Source: a bacterium
GTDB taxonomy: Bacteria > Bdellovibrionota > UBA2428
Length of the DNA: 64,000 nucleotides
Direction: 5' to 3'
Assembly: GCA_009991595.1 (NCBI GenBank)
Contig: JAACVK010000029.1
Span: 1-64,000 of the forward strand
Shown: one piece after another, positions 8,096 to 17,234 of the stretch
Layout: each line of letters starts with the position of its first letter
How positions within the stretch are numbered: the first letter of the stretch is position 1
Program-made: the position numbers and the translations under genes
Notes under the pieces: model-generated
Seen by the model: only the letters and a program-made list of their open reading frames with translations
Databases searched by the model: none
Told to the model about the DNA's origin: nothing

Positions 8096-10720
8096 TTGAA
8101 AAACTACAAACAAGCAACAGCTAAGCGTACACTGATTGCAAGCACCTGCTTATGCTGTGCGCTACTATCAGCCCCGATTCATGCTGCAGAAAATGAAACT
8201 AGCTCAGCATGGAGCTTTTCTAAACTTTGGGACAAGGTCTCCGACATTTTCAACGCCAACAAGATTAACGACTGGGCTTCTTATTTCGGAATTGACCAAT
8301 TTCTAAAACTTAATGATGAAATCAAGAATGAAAAAGAGGGCGACGAAGTTGCCGCTAAAGACGAAGAAGCTGAAGCCAAAGAAAAACTTTCTTTAGAAAT
8401 CCAAAGAGCCTTATTGGAAAAAAATCCAGATTTAGAAGACTCGAAAAAAATTGCAGATCAATACGCAGACGTCTTCAAACAATACAGCGACGCTCAGCAC
8501 GGCAATGACATTAGCGAAAGCTTTGACCAATGGGCTAGCCAGCACTTAGGGACTAACCAACTAGCACAACTAGACTTTTCGAAGCTAAGTGAAGTCGTAG
8601 CAGCCAATCAAGCCAGCTTCAGCAAAGCCTTGGACACAAGCCTTTCTGACTCAAACACTTACGAAGCATCTTCTAGCGACGCACCGAAACGAAACAACAC
8701 AGGAGAAACTTTTAGCTCTGACACCATTGAAACGGCCGCAAAAGACGTGGCCGATCTTCCTAGGGTTTTTGAGCGCGAAACTGCTTTTCTTATGGAGAAA
8801 GATGTTCAGAGTGGAAAAGTTGCATTCTTGCAAGCTGAAGCAAAAGCTAAAGGCCAAACACCCGTTATACAAGCTGAGGACACAATAACAAAAGCTCCTG
8901 AGGCTTTTAAAGCAGCCAAAGCGGTTGCACTACCTGCTGGAACAGGAGAAGCTCTCGCCCCTGCAACAACTGAGTCTAACGCCATCTCTCAACACGGAGA
9001 ACATGTTGCCAGTGGAACAACTGACCCAAACACTTCTACAGCCACTAGGAAGCCTGCAAGCACTACCCCTAAAACCCAAACACCAGTGGAAACTCCCGCT
9101 GCACCAAGCAACATCGAAACACCACCGGCAAACAAGCCTGACAACACTCCCAATCCAGTCCACGCTGACAATAAAGCTCCGGTTCAAGATATAACCCAAA
9201 AAGCAGAAGGTTCTCCAGCTCCTGCTGCGACCAAGCCCGCAGAAGCAGAGGGTGGACTCTTAGGAGCCCTTGACTTCCCCTCTAACACAAAAGCTCTAGA
9301 CCCAGTTACGAATTTCTTTCAAAAAGCCAAACCCGAGCAGCTCCAAGAGCTCAACGCTTTATCGGGTGGAGAAGTTGATTACTTTAAAAGCGATGGATCC
9401 ATCGACATGAACAAGATAAGCTCGCTAGACGAAAACGATCGAGAGTTTCTTTCAATGTTGATCAAAAACGATATTCCCAGTTACAAAGTAGAAGACACCA
9501 CCCCTCGCGTCCTCGCGTCTAACAACGAAGAAACGCAGCCACCTCAGCTTGCCAAGGAAGACAAAGAACTATCTCGTGAGAAAAGCAAAAAACAAGAATT
9601 TAGCGTCAAAGACGCTGTTATAGATATTTACAATGATTTTTCAGATAAAACTGGAGAGACCTTAAACAAATTCACAACATCGAAATGTTTTAGCTACTGG
9701 CAGTATGCAAGAAAAGAGAAGGGCTCCAAATTCAGAGAAGCAAATGAGGCATATAAAAAAACAGGTAAAATTTCAGAAGGCCAGTGTGAGGCTGCTAACA
9801 AGGAATGGCAAGAGCATTTCGCTGAGATAGACTCACAGACCCTCAAAGAATGTTTTCTCGCTTTTGCTGCCGAAACAGAAATGGCCAGAACCTTTAGATC
9901 CTCTGAATTTCAAGAAAAAGTTGGAAGATTAACTAAGCACGAATCTTTCATAAAGATGAGCTCCTCCGAAAAGTCTCTGAAGATCAAATCCATTTCCCAA
10001 GAAGAAGTTAAAAACGGCTATACCCGGACTATGGCGGCTTTTGCAGCTAGCCCCATCTTGGGCTCAGAAAAGAACAATCAGTTTGCCTGCCAGCTCATCA
10101 CCGGTGAATTTAGCCAAAAAGCAGAGGGAGTCAGCTGTCAACAAGGCCTTTATTCAGGCGCCGGCTCTTCTACTGGAAACATCAACTCGGCCGATGCAAA
10201 CATTGCTCGGATGGTAGAGATTCACCAGAACTATCAAACGGCCTATAATTTCATTGAGAAGAACTACGATGTCAAAGTTTTCCCATACGAGGTATTGCAA
10301 GCGGCTCGCCAAGAAAAGGGCCTAGCTTACGACGCTTTCTTTGGAGAATGTAGCCCCCTAAAGCACAAAGCACTTTGCTCAGCCGCCAAACAAAGCTTTA
10401 CATTGGGGCAAACTGGTGACCTTGGTATCTGTAAACCCCTAGCGGGACAAGCAGCTGGCGTCTGTAAACTCATGGGACAAACCTATGTAGAATCTATCCA
10501 GCAAGCTCAAACGGACGCGGGTCACACCGCTGCCTTGAGCTCAACCCAGTTAGAAAATTTAAAATACATCCAAGAAGACGAGAATTTTAAAGACTTCATG
10601 GCCACTCTGCTAGCCGCTCAGGAAGTGTCAGACGGCAGCACTTGCACAATCGACAGAGCACTTGCCCCCATTCCGCAAGGAGTTCCACCAAGCCTTCTTC
10701 ACTCTCACTTAACTCCGTAA
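8096..10720 (+). CDS. Large secreted protein of unknown function, Cys-rich C-terminal half
   Basis: 874 residues beginning at TTG, chosen because GGGGGAG stands 5 nt upstream. A signal peptide ends around residue 30 (APIHAA). Residues 40-250 are charged and helical. About 270-380 is a low-complexity Ala/Pro/Thr/Lys linker. The last 350 residues carry ten cysteines (for example KCF, GQC, ECF, GEC, ALC, GIC, GVC), an even number that suits periplasmic disulfides. I recognise no family, catalytic motif or transmembrane anchor. It stands alone between divergent and parallel neighbours, and the nearby dsbD may be relevant to its cysteines. Confidence 0.75.
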   Translation: MKNYKQATAKRTLIASTCLCCALLSAPIHAAENETSSAWSFSKLWDKVSDIFNANKINDWASYFGIDQFLKLNDEIKNEKEGDEVAAKDEEAEAKEKLSLEIQRALLEKNPDLEDSKKIADQYADVFKQYSDAQHGNDISESFDQWASQHLGTNQLAQLDFSKLSEVVAANQASFSKALDTSLSDSNTYEASSSDAPKRNNTGETFSSDTIETAAKDVADLPRVFERETAFLMEKDVQSGKVAFLQAEAKAKGQTPVIQAEDTITKAPEAFKAAKAVALPAGTGEALAPATTESNAISQHGEHVASGTTDPNTSTATRKPASTTPKTQTPVETPAAPSNIETPPANKPDNTPNPVHADNKAPVQDITQKAEGSPAPAATKPAEAEGGLLGALDFPSNTKALDPVTNFFQKAKPEQLQELNALSGGEVDYFKSDGSIDMNKISSLDENDREFLSMLIKNDIPSYKVEDTTPRVLASNNEETQPPQLAKEDKELSREKSKKQEFSVKDAVIDIYNDFSDKTGETLNKFTTSKCFSYWQYARKEKGSKFREANEAYKKTGKISEGQCEAANKEWQEHFAEIDSQTLKECFLAFAAETEMARTFRSSEFQEKVGRLTKHESFIKMSSSEKSLKIKSISQEEVKNGYTRTMAAFAASPILGSEKNNQFACQLITGEFSQKAEGVSCQQGLYSGAGSSTGNINSADANIARMVEIHQNYQTAYNFIEKNYDVKVFPYEVLQAARQEKGLAYDAFFGECSPLKHKALCSAAKQSFTLGQTGDLGICKPLAGQAAGVCKLMGQTYVESIQQAQTDAGHTAALSSTQLENLKYIQEDENFKDFMATLLAAQEVSDGSTCTIDRALAPIPQGVPPSLLHSHLTP

Positions 10721-10748
10721 AGACAACTGAGCTGACAGCTGCTACTAT
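10720..10748 (+). promoter_or_regulatory. Candidate sigma-70 promoter for pgsA
   Basis: AAGACA (10720-10725), a 17 nt spacer and TACTAT (10743-10748). The ATG follows 11 nt after the -10 box with no Shine-Dalgarno sequence, so the leader would be only a few nucleotides. Confidence 0.35.
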
Positions 10749-10759
10749 CTCAGCTAATC

Positions 10760-11323
10760 ATGGGTGAAGACATTCGCACAGTTCCAAACTACCTCACACT
10801 GCTTCGCATTGCGATTATGCCCTTTTTTGCTTTGGCCATATTCTACAACGAAGACCTCTGGGCACTGGTGGTCTTGGTTCTCGCTGGGGTTACCGACTTT
10901 TTAGATGGATTCATCGCACGCTCTCAAAAGTCTGAAAGTAAATTTGGGAAACTCATGGACCCGGTCGCGGACAAACTTGTCATCTGTGTTGCTTTTGTTT
11001 TCTTAGCGGCCAATCCTTATTACGGACTCAACCCATGGCTAGCTTGCCTACTCTTGTCTAGAGAATTCATGATCACGGCGATTAGAGCGCTCGTCGCGGC
11101 ACAAGGCATCATCATGGGGTCTCAATGGCTAGGGAAACTCAAAACCACCTTTCAATTTAGTGGCCTTGCTCTTATTTTCGCCGATTACTTTTCGCCCGAA
11201 TGGATCAACCTCCACCACATTGGGCTTCTAAGTCTTTGGGTGTCGGTTGTATTGAGCTACTGGAGCCTGTTTCTGTATTCTAAAAAAGCTTTCGTATTGC
11301 TCTTTAACGAAAGCAAAAGCTGA
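10760..11323 (+). CDS. pgsA: CDP-diacylglycerol-glycerol-3-phosphate 3-phosphatidyltransferase
   Basis: 187 residues with the complete CDP-alcohol phosphotransferase signature D-G-x2-A-R-x8-G-x3-D-x3-D, seen as DGFIAR and GKLMDPVAD. There are about four membrane segments. The opening TVPNYLTLLRIAIMP is typical of PgsA. The enzyme makes phosphatidylglycerophosphate at the inner membrane, the first committed step to phosphatidylglycerol and cardiolipin. PgsA is preferred over other family members because of the length and N-terminus. The last 40 nt of the gene contain the terminator of the convergent unit. Confidence 0.93.
   Translation: MGEDIRTVPNYLTLLRIAIMPFFALAIFYNEDLWALVVLVLAGVTDFLDGFIARSQKSESKFGKLMDPVADKLVICVAFVFLAANPYYGLNPWLACLLLSREFMITAIRALVAAQGIIMGSQWLGKLKTTFQFSGLALIFADYFSPEWINLHHIGLLSLWVSVVLSYWSLFLYSKKAFVLLFNESKS
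11282..11314 (-). terminator. Rho-independent terminator of the oligopeptidase-to-nucleoside-hydrolase unit
   Basis: Read on the minus strand, an 8-bp stem GCTTTCGT / ACGAAAGC (11314-11307 and 11295-11288) with an 11 nt loop is followed by six T (11287-11282). It begins 17 nt after the nucleoside hydrolase stop codon and lies entirely within the 3' coding end of pgsA. Confidence 0.75.
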
Positions 11324-11330
11324 AAACTTT

Positions 11331-12359
11331 TTAGTCATGAATCGCCTGGACAATGCTGTCTAAAAACAATGGCAAAGCTCCGTCTTCAAACGCAAAACAA
11401 AACTTTAACTGATAGGGACTATTAAACTCATTTGAAAGCTCAAACCAAAACGGCTCTTTAAGGTTCTGCTCGAGCAACGAATTGCCCTGCAATGAATGCC
11501 GCGCCTTAGATATTCTAAATCCTCGGTATTCACATTTGAAAAACTCTGGATGAGACAAATAGGAAAAGGCTGCCGAGTCCCAGGGATGAAAACCCTGTCT
11601 ACCTTCGAACATTCTCTCCATTGCTTGCATCCAAGCTTGGGACCCCTCGTAGATATGCTCCCCAACAACTCCCTGTTTTTGAAGTTGCTTTACATGCTCG
11701 CCATCGATCAAGGCATTAACGCTCAATTCAAAAGGCGCCAAAGTCATTGGAACCTTTGCATCTAAAACTGTCTGAACAGCCTCTACATCCATGTCAAAAT
11801 TAAAATCACGAAGAGGACCCTTGTCCTCAATAAAAAACTCTAAACCCGGACTTCTCCCCATAACAACCACAAGCTCTTCGATATTAGGAATCACCTTCGG
11901 GTAGCGTTGAACAAGAGTCGCCACATTGCTCAAGGGTCCAATAGCTAAGATCTTCACTCGTCGAGTCGCTAAAATTTTTGCCATTTCCTCCACAGCTTGG
12001 TTAGTCTCAAAATTACTAACTGATACGGAGTCAGCAGCCCCCAACCAAAGGGGAACTTCTTTATCGATTTTAGAAAGTATCTGCTGAGCAGATTTCATGC
12101 CATTTTCTACACGCGAATTTCCCTGAACGACACCAATTCCAAGCACCTCGATCGAAGTGTTATTAAGAGCCTCTACAATAACAAGACCGTCATCCACATC
12201 TCGAGCTTGCCCCTCTTCGACAACACCCAGACCAGGGTCTGTATCTAAAATGATCCCCGTTTTTTCAACTCTACTCATTGTCCTATAAACTCCCACCAAA
12301 GCGATCGTTAGCAGAAACGAACTCAACATCACCAACAAGTGTTTCGACTTCTTCATCAT
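11331..12359 (-). CDS. Nucleoside hydrolase, inosine/uridine-preferring family, membrane-anchored
   Basis: 342 residues. An N-terminal hydrophobic stretch (about 8-25) predicts export or anchoring. The hallmark Asp cluster is present in two parts, DTDPGLG and then DVDDGL ten residues later, matching the subfamily with an insertion between the two halves. The later NFDMDVEA block is also typical. These enzymes use Ca2+ to cleave the N-glycosidic bond of nucleosides; an exported version would salvage bases from outside the cytoplasm. It overlaps the upstream Nudix gene by 4 nt. Confidence 0.8.
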   Translation of the reverse strand: MMKKSKHLLVMLSSFLLTIALVGVYRTMSRVEKTGIILDTDPGLGVVEEGQARDVDDGLVIVEALNNTSIEVLGIGVVQGNSRVENGMKSAQQILSKIDKEVPLWLGAADSVSVSNFETNQAVEEMAKILATRRVKILAIGPLSNVATLVQRYPKVIPNIEELVVVMGRSPGLEFFIEDKGPLRDFNFDMDVEAVQTVLDAKVPMTLAPFELSVNALIDGEHVKQLQKQGVVGEHIYEGSQAWMQAMERMFEGRQGFHPWDSAAFSYLSHPEFFKCEYRGFRISKARHSLQGNSLLEQNLKEPFWFELSNEFNSPYQLKFCFAFEDGALPLFLDSIVQAIHD

Positions 12360-12940
12360 GCCTTCATTTTATCCAAATATCTAAAGGCCAGTAAGAGACA
12401 AAAAACACTGTCTCCATCTGAAACTTCGCCTTTATCCAACATCATTTCAAGCTCTGCCCGAGTGAAAGCCTTAATTTCTAAGATACTCTCGGAATCTTCG
12501 GGAGCACTTTCCTCAAGATCAACACCTAAAGCAAGATTCACAAAAAGCCGGAGATCACAAACTCCGTTTGCAGAAAAAAACTCTCCAACAAAGTGCATTT
12601 CTCCGCCAACACAGCCAGCCTCTTCTTTCATCTCGGCTCGACACAAGGCCTCAACCGTCTTTGCCACGGAATGGTTTCTCAAACCAGCCGGAACTTCCCA
12701 ACAGACTTCATCGATCGTCCATCTATAATTACGAATGAGAACAAACTTTCCCTCTTTAGTCACAGGCACGACAAAGACAGCCCCTGGAGAGATCACATAG
12801 GTATAAGTGATCCTCTGCTTTCTATGGAGCACAATCTCATCAGACACAATTTCATTCCACTGCGTCTTCATGAGGGAACGACGATCTTTAAGCTGCCACC
12901 CCAGTTTTTCGCCAACAGGCTTTAAAACTTTATCCTTCAC
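12356..12940 (-). CDS. Nudix hydrolase, ADP-ribose pyrophosphatase-like
   Basis: 194 residues. The PAGL element precedes a Nudix helix ending in AEMKEEAG. Compared with the consensus Nudix box the loop is two residues longer, the first Glu is Lys and the conserved Arg is Ala; the core EExG pair that binds metal is retained. The family hydrolyses nucleoside diphosphates linked to another group, and ADP-sugar would be the first guess. The gene is locked by 4-nt overlaps to prfC upstream and the nucleoside hydrolase downstream, hinting at a nucleotide-salvage theme. Confidence 0.75.
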   Translation of the reverse strand: MKDKVLKPVGEKLGWQLKDRRSLMKTQWNEIVSDEIVLHRKQRITYTYVISPGAVFVVPVTKEGKFVLIRNYRWTIDEVCWEVPAGLRNHSVAKTVEALCRAEMKEEAGCVGGEMHFVGEFFSANGVCDLRLFVNLALGVDLEESAPEDSESILEIKAFTRAELEMMLDKGEVSDGDSVFCLLLAFRYLDKMKA

Positions 12941-14553
12941 TTAATGTTCATTGCCTCGAAGCTGTTGGAAAACCATTCTAGGTTGTCTGGTGTATTCTTT
13001 TGAATGTAGCCAAGCTCCCACTCAGACTTCAACAAGACCACCCACTGACCCGTAAGATCCTTTAAAAGAGGAGTTCTAAAATCTATACTTTTTAAATCCG
13101 TAGTTTCATCGGACGCCCTTACCCAACGAGCCAACTCATAAGGCATTCTTTCCAATCGACATTCGACTCGATATTCTTTTTCAAGCCGAAACATCATTAC
13201 ATCAAACTGCAATATACCAACAACACCAAGAACCGGATCTTGATCCCCTACCCTGGGGTCAACAAACATTTGGACCAAGCCCTCCTCACAAAGTTCTTTA
13301 AGACCTTTTTGCAGTTGCTTTCTTTTTATAGGATCTCTTAATAGAATTTTTCCAAAAACCTCAGGAGAAAACTGGGGTATTCCCTGAAATTCAACCTTAT
13401 CTCCTGTGTATAAAGTGTCGCCAATTCTAAATTGGCCTGGGTCGTGAATTCCAATAATATCTCCGGCATAAGCCTTATCTACTGTCGCTCGCTCTTGAGC
13501 CATAAATTGCTTTGAGTGAGTCAACCTTACGGGTTTATCCAACCTAGCAATTTTAACGGTCATATCTCGCTCAAACATACCCGAACAAATCCGGATAAAA
13601 GCCATCCGATCACGATGATTCTTATCCATATTGGCTTGAATTTTAAAAACAAAACCAGTGAAGCGATCTTCCGAAGGGTCTACTGGAACTGGGTCTGCAT
13701 TCTTTCTTTGAGGCTCCGGCGTGAAGTCATGGAAAAGCTCTAAAAACACAGGGACTCCAAAATTATTCTTAGCACTCCCAAACAACATAGGAGTTAACTC
13801 CTGCCTTAAGAAAGCTTCCTTAGAAGCTTCCCCTAAAGTTCCGTCAATCAACTCCATCTCTTCAATGAGTTTTTGCTGCTGATCTTCATCCATGTATTTC
13901 AGCAAAGAGGGATCATCGGGAGACGCCTTAACGATCTTTTCAACGGCTTTACTCCCTAGCTTTTCTGCCGATTCAAAAAAATGAAATTGTTTCTTTGCTC
14001 TATGGTAAACACCTCGAAAGCGACTCCCCATCCCCACAGGCCAAGTGGCAGGATTTGCCTGAATTCCAAGCACCTCTTCCAGCTCACTCATCAACTCAAA
14101 GGGGTCACGAGCCTCTCGGTCCATCTTATTCACAAAAGTAAGAATAGGGATGCCTCTGAGACGACAAACCTCGAAAAGCTTTTTGGTCTGCGGCTCGACC
14201 CCTTTGGCCGCATCGATCACCATCACAGCCGTATCAGCAGCCATTAAGGTTCTATAAGTGTCTTCACTGAAATCTTTGTGGCCAGGAGTGTCCAAAAGAT
14301 TGATTCGCAAGCCTTCAAAATCAAACTGTAAGACAGAGGAACTCACAGAAATGCCACGCATCTTCTCTAACTCCATCCAATCTGAAACCGTTTTCCGACG
14401 ATGAGACTTGGCCTTCACCTCACCAGCCTCTTGAATTTTTCCGGTATAAAGTAAAAGTTTCTCAGTTAAAGTCGTTTTACCGGCGTCCGGATGAGAAATG
14501 ATCGCAAAAGTCCTTCGCCGACGAACTTCTGCTGCAATTGATTGAGAACTCAT
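12937..14553 (-). CDS. prfC: Peptide chain release factor 3
   Basis: 538 residues, the usual RF3 length. The N-terminal GTPase domain has the P-loop SHPDAGKTTLTEKLL, switch II DTPGHKDFSEDTYR and NKMDREARDP, the last two being diagnostic of RF3 rather than EF-G. Beta-barrel and C-terminal domains follow (GVVGILQFDVM). RF3 is a cytoplasmic GTPase that removes RF1/RF2 from the ribosome after termination. It lies 85 nt downstream of the M3 oligopeptidase gene. Confidence 0.96.
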   Translation of the reverse strand: MSSQSIAAEVRRRRTFAIISHPDAGKTTLTEKLLLYTGKIQEAGEVKAKSHRRKTVSDWMELEKMRGISVSSSVLQFDFEGLRINLLDTPGHKDFSEDTYRTLMAADTAVMVIDAAKGVEPQTKKLFEVCRLRGIPILTFVNKMDREARDPFELMSELEEVLGIQANPATWPVGMGSRFRGVYHRAKKQFHFFESAEKLGSKAVEKIVKASPDDPSLLKYMDEDQQQKLIEEMELIDGTLGEASKEAFLRQELTPMLFGSAKNNFGVPVFLELFHDFTPEPQRKNADPVPVDPSEDRFTGFVFKIQANMDKNHRDRMAFIRICSGMFERDMTVKIARLDKPVRLTHSKQFMAQERATVDKAYAGDIIGIHDPGQFRIGDTLYTGDKVEFQGIPQFSPEVFGKILLRDPIKRKQLQKGLKELCEEGLVQMFVDPRVGDQDPVLGVVGILQFDVMMFRLEKEYRVECRLERMPYELARWVRASDETTDLKSIDFRTPLLKDLTGQWVVLLKSEWELGYIQKNTPDNLEWFSNSFEAMNIK

Positions 14554-14638
14554 GCAAACCTTCTACCCGATCTCAGCCATGAAGGCACCTGCGATCAACG
14601 CAAGATTCATGCTTTTTTCCAAATTCGTATTTTGAGAT

Positions 14639-16675
14639 CTACGAACTTAGTCCCGCTCTACGCAAAAGTGCATTCGCATCGGGCTCTCTGCCTCGAAATC
14701 GCTTATACAACTCCATAGGGTGCTCAGAGCCGCCCTTTGATAATATATTTTCTTTAAAGCTTTGAGAAACTTCTTGGCTAAATAGACCTTTTTCCAAAAA
14801 GTATTCAAACGCATCCGCGTCCAAAACCTCGGCCCATTTATAAGAATAATATCCAGCTGCATAGCCACCAGCGAAAATATGGCTAAAAGCACAAGAAGAA
14901 CAGGTTCCAGGAATTCGCTCAAACAAACGCGTAGCCTCTGTTGCCTGTGCCTCAAAATCCTCAACATCAACAATTTCAGAAGGATCTGCTGTATGCCAAG
15001 CCATATCTAATAGGCCAAATTGCAACTGCCGTGTAAAAGAATAGCCAGCCATAAAATGCATCGTCTTCTTTATTTTTTTAACCAAAGCCTCAGGGATTAA
15101 ATCGCCTTTTTCATAATGTTTAGCGAACATATCAAGGGCTTCTTTCTCATAAACCCAGTTTTCCATAATCTGCGAAGGCAACTCCACAAAATCCCAATAG
15201 ACACTCGTTCCTGAAACACTTCGATACTGACACCTAGAAAGCAACGAATGCAAAGAGTGACCAAACTCATGAAACAAAGTGGTCACCTCATTAAGAGAAA
15301 TAAGAGATGGTTTCGTTTTAGTCGGTTTAGAAAAATTGCAAACGATTGAGACGTGAGGACGCTTGTCCTCTCCAGCGGAGAAATGCTGACTTCGATAAGT
15401 CGTCATCCAGGCGCCACCCTTTTTAGTTTTTCTAGGGTAAAAATCAGTATAAAACAAACCAACAAAACTAGAGTCGTTTGTGTCGTAAACTTCATACACC
15501 TCTACATCAGGATGATATTTCTGAACGTTGCTAACTTTTTTAAACTCTATCTGGAAAAGTTTTTTCGCATGCTCAAAGACACCTTCGACAACACTATCCA
15601 ATTTAAAGAAAGGTCGGAGTTCTTCTTCATCAAAATCAAGCAACTTTTTTTTCAACTTTTCCGAATAGTAAGCAAAATCCCAGGAGTTTAACTTAGAAAC
15701 TCCAGAAAGCTCTTCCTTTAGAGCCCTCACTTGTTCCACTTCTTTTTCAGCAGCAGGAAAAGCTTTCTCTAGTATCTCCTCAAGAAAACTAAAAACCTTT
15801 TTCTCGTGTTGAGCCATTCTTTCGGTGAGCACATAGTTGGCATGGTGATCAAAGCCAAGAAGTTGAGCTCGCTTGTGTTTTAGCCCCACTATTTTCTTTA
15901 CGATTGCCTTGTTATCAAACTCACCGCCCACAGCCCTAGTTGCAAACGCTCTCCAAAGGTTCTCTCGCAGTTTTTCATTGGGGCAATAAGTGAGGAAGGG
16001 GATGTAGCTTGGGGCCTGTAGAGTGAAAATCCAGCCCTTTTTAGATTTTTCTTCAGCCAAAGACTGAGCCTCTTCCAAAGCCGCGTCTGGCATGCCCTCC
16101 AAATCAACTGCATTCTCAACCAACAACTCATAGGCATTAGTCGCCTTCAAAACGTTCTCCGAAAACTTTGGCCACAAGGTGGAAATTTCTTCGTCGATTT
16201 TTCTAAGTGCTGTTTTCTTTTCGTCATTCAACAAAGCTCCGTTACGAACAAAACCTTTGTAAGTTTTCTCTAAAATTCGAGCTTGCTCTAAACTAAGAGT
16301 AAAACTTTCTCTATTTTCCCATACAGCTTTCACCCGAGAAAACAAATCTGGATCTAAAAGCACGTCGTTTTCATATTCTGTCAATTTCGGAGAAAGCTTC
16401 TGAGCTAATGCGTGGTGCTCATCGCCCGCCTCTGCACTCATCAAATTGAAAAAAACTGTAGAAACTTTATCCAGCAAGTCAGAACTGTCTTCCAGGGCTT
16501 CGATAGTGTTGGAAAAATTAGCGTCCTCTTTTTTCCCTTTAATCTTTTCGATGGCAAGCTTGGCCTCTTTGATTCCTTGTTCGAAGGCTGGCTCATAATG
16601 CTCTAGCTTTATTTCATTAAAGGGAAACGATTCATGGGGAGTTGCAAATGGCTTAAAAAATGGATTCTCTGACAT
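14639..16675 (-). CDS. prlC: M3-family oligopeptidase A
   Basis: 678 residues, the length of OpdA/PrlC. The zinc motif HEFGH is followed by the family extension SLHSLLS, with a downstream Glu in the SQIMENWVYE helix as third ligand. There is no signal peptide, so it is cytoplasmic. It degrades short peptides, including cleaved signal peptides. The start has GGGAGG directly upstream. It is the first gene of the minus-strand run to 11331 and diverges from the MerC-like gene. Confidence 0.92.
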   Translation of the reverse strand: MSENPFFKPFATPHESFPFNEIKLEHYEPAFEQGIKEAKLAIEKIKGKKEDANFSNTIEALEDSSDLLDKVSTVFFNLMSAEAGDEHHALAQKLSPKLTEYENDVLLDPDLFSRVKAVWENRESFTLSLEQARILEKTYKGFVRNGALLNDEKKTALRKIDEEISTLWPKFSENVLKATNAYELLVENAVDLEGMPDAALEEAQSLAEEKSKKGWIFTLQAPSYIPFLTYCPNEKLRENLWRAFATRAVGGEFDNKAIVKKIVGLKHKRAQLLGFDHHANYVLTERMAQHEKKVFSFLEEILEKAFPAAEKEVEQVRALKEELSGVSKLNSWDFAYYSEKLKKKLLDFDEEELRPFFKLDSVVEGVFEHAKKLFQIEFKKVSNVQKYHPDVEVYEVYDTNDSSFVGLFYTDFYPRKTKKGGAWMTTYRSQHFSAGEDKRPHVSIVCNFSKPTKTKPSLISLNEVTTLFHEFGHSLHSLLSRCQYRSVSGTSVYWDFVELPSQIMENWVYEKEALDMFAKHYEKGDLIPEALVKKIKKTMHFMAGYSFTRQLQFGLLDMAWHTADPSEIVDVEDFEAQATEATRLFERIPGTCSSCAFSHIFAGGYAAGYYSYKWAEVLDADAFEYFLEKGLFSQEVSQSFKENILSKGGSEHPMELYKRFRGREPDANALLRRAGLSS

Positions 16676-16788
16676 AGCCTCCCATTAAAGCCTGATCTTT
16701 GGACTGCGCCAAGTGTCAAAAGAGCATAATCTTTTCATACACTTATAGCATCAAATTCTTAACTAGCATCCTTGGGCCAGATCGGTTA

Positions 16789-16794
16789 TATAAT
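16789..16794 (+). promoter_or_regulatory. -10 box for MerC-like gene, probable leaderless mRNA
   Basis: A perfect TATAAT lies only 8 nt before the ATG of the MerC-like gene and no Shine-Dalgarno sequence fits between them. No good -35 hexamer is seen 16-18 nt upstream. A transcript started about 7 nt after this box would begin at or within two bases of the start codon. Confidence 0.55.
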
Positions 16795-16802
16795 GCAAAC
16801 AA

Positions 16803-17231
16803 ATGGCATTTAACGCAGAAAAAAGTAGTTCAAAAGAACAGATACATTGGCTAAGCCTCATGGGCTCATGCGCCAGCATTTTATGCGTCATTCATTGCTT
16901 TGGAACCGCCATCCTGTCCCTGCTCGCACCGGCCATTATCCACATGATTCCACACAGCACAAGTGTTGAACTTGGCATTTGGTTTTTTGCAGCAGCTTGC
17001 GCACTTTTTACATTCTGGAGGATGTCCCCCTCAAGACTGGTTTGGCCCCCTTTACTGGCCATCATTTTCGTAGGCTCTGTTCTTTTTCTAGAACACCGAC
17101 ATCAATATTCACCAATCGCCTTGTTTGTTCTAGCTGTTTACCAACTATCCATTTTAGGGTTTTACCACTTTCAAAAAAATGGAAGCTCACCCACCTGCTG
17201 TCTGCACACTCCCTCTGAAGGGGAAAGCTAG
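16803..17231 (+). CDS. MerC-domain membrane protein
   Basis: 142 residues with four hydrophobic segments. The first holds C23xxxxC28xxHC32 (CVIHCFG), the Cys/His pattern of MerC mercury transporters. A CC pair sits near the C-terminus. MerC proteins bring Hg2+ across the inner membrane, but MerC-domain proteins outside mer operons are common and may handle other metals. No merA, merR or merP is nearby, so mercury resistance is not claimed. The following gene begins 3 nt after the stop. Confidence 0.8.
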   Translation: MAFNAEKSSSKEQIHWLSLMGSCASILCVIHCFGTAILSLLAPAIIHMIPHSTSVELGIWFFAAACALFTFWRMSPSRLVWPPLLAIIFVGSVLFLEHRHQYSPIALFVLAVYQLSILGFYHFQKNGSSPTCCLHTPSEGES

Positions 17232-17234
17232 ACC

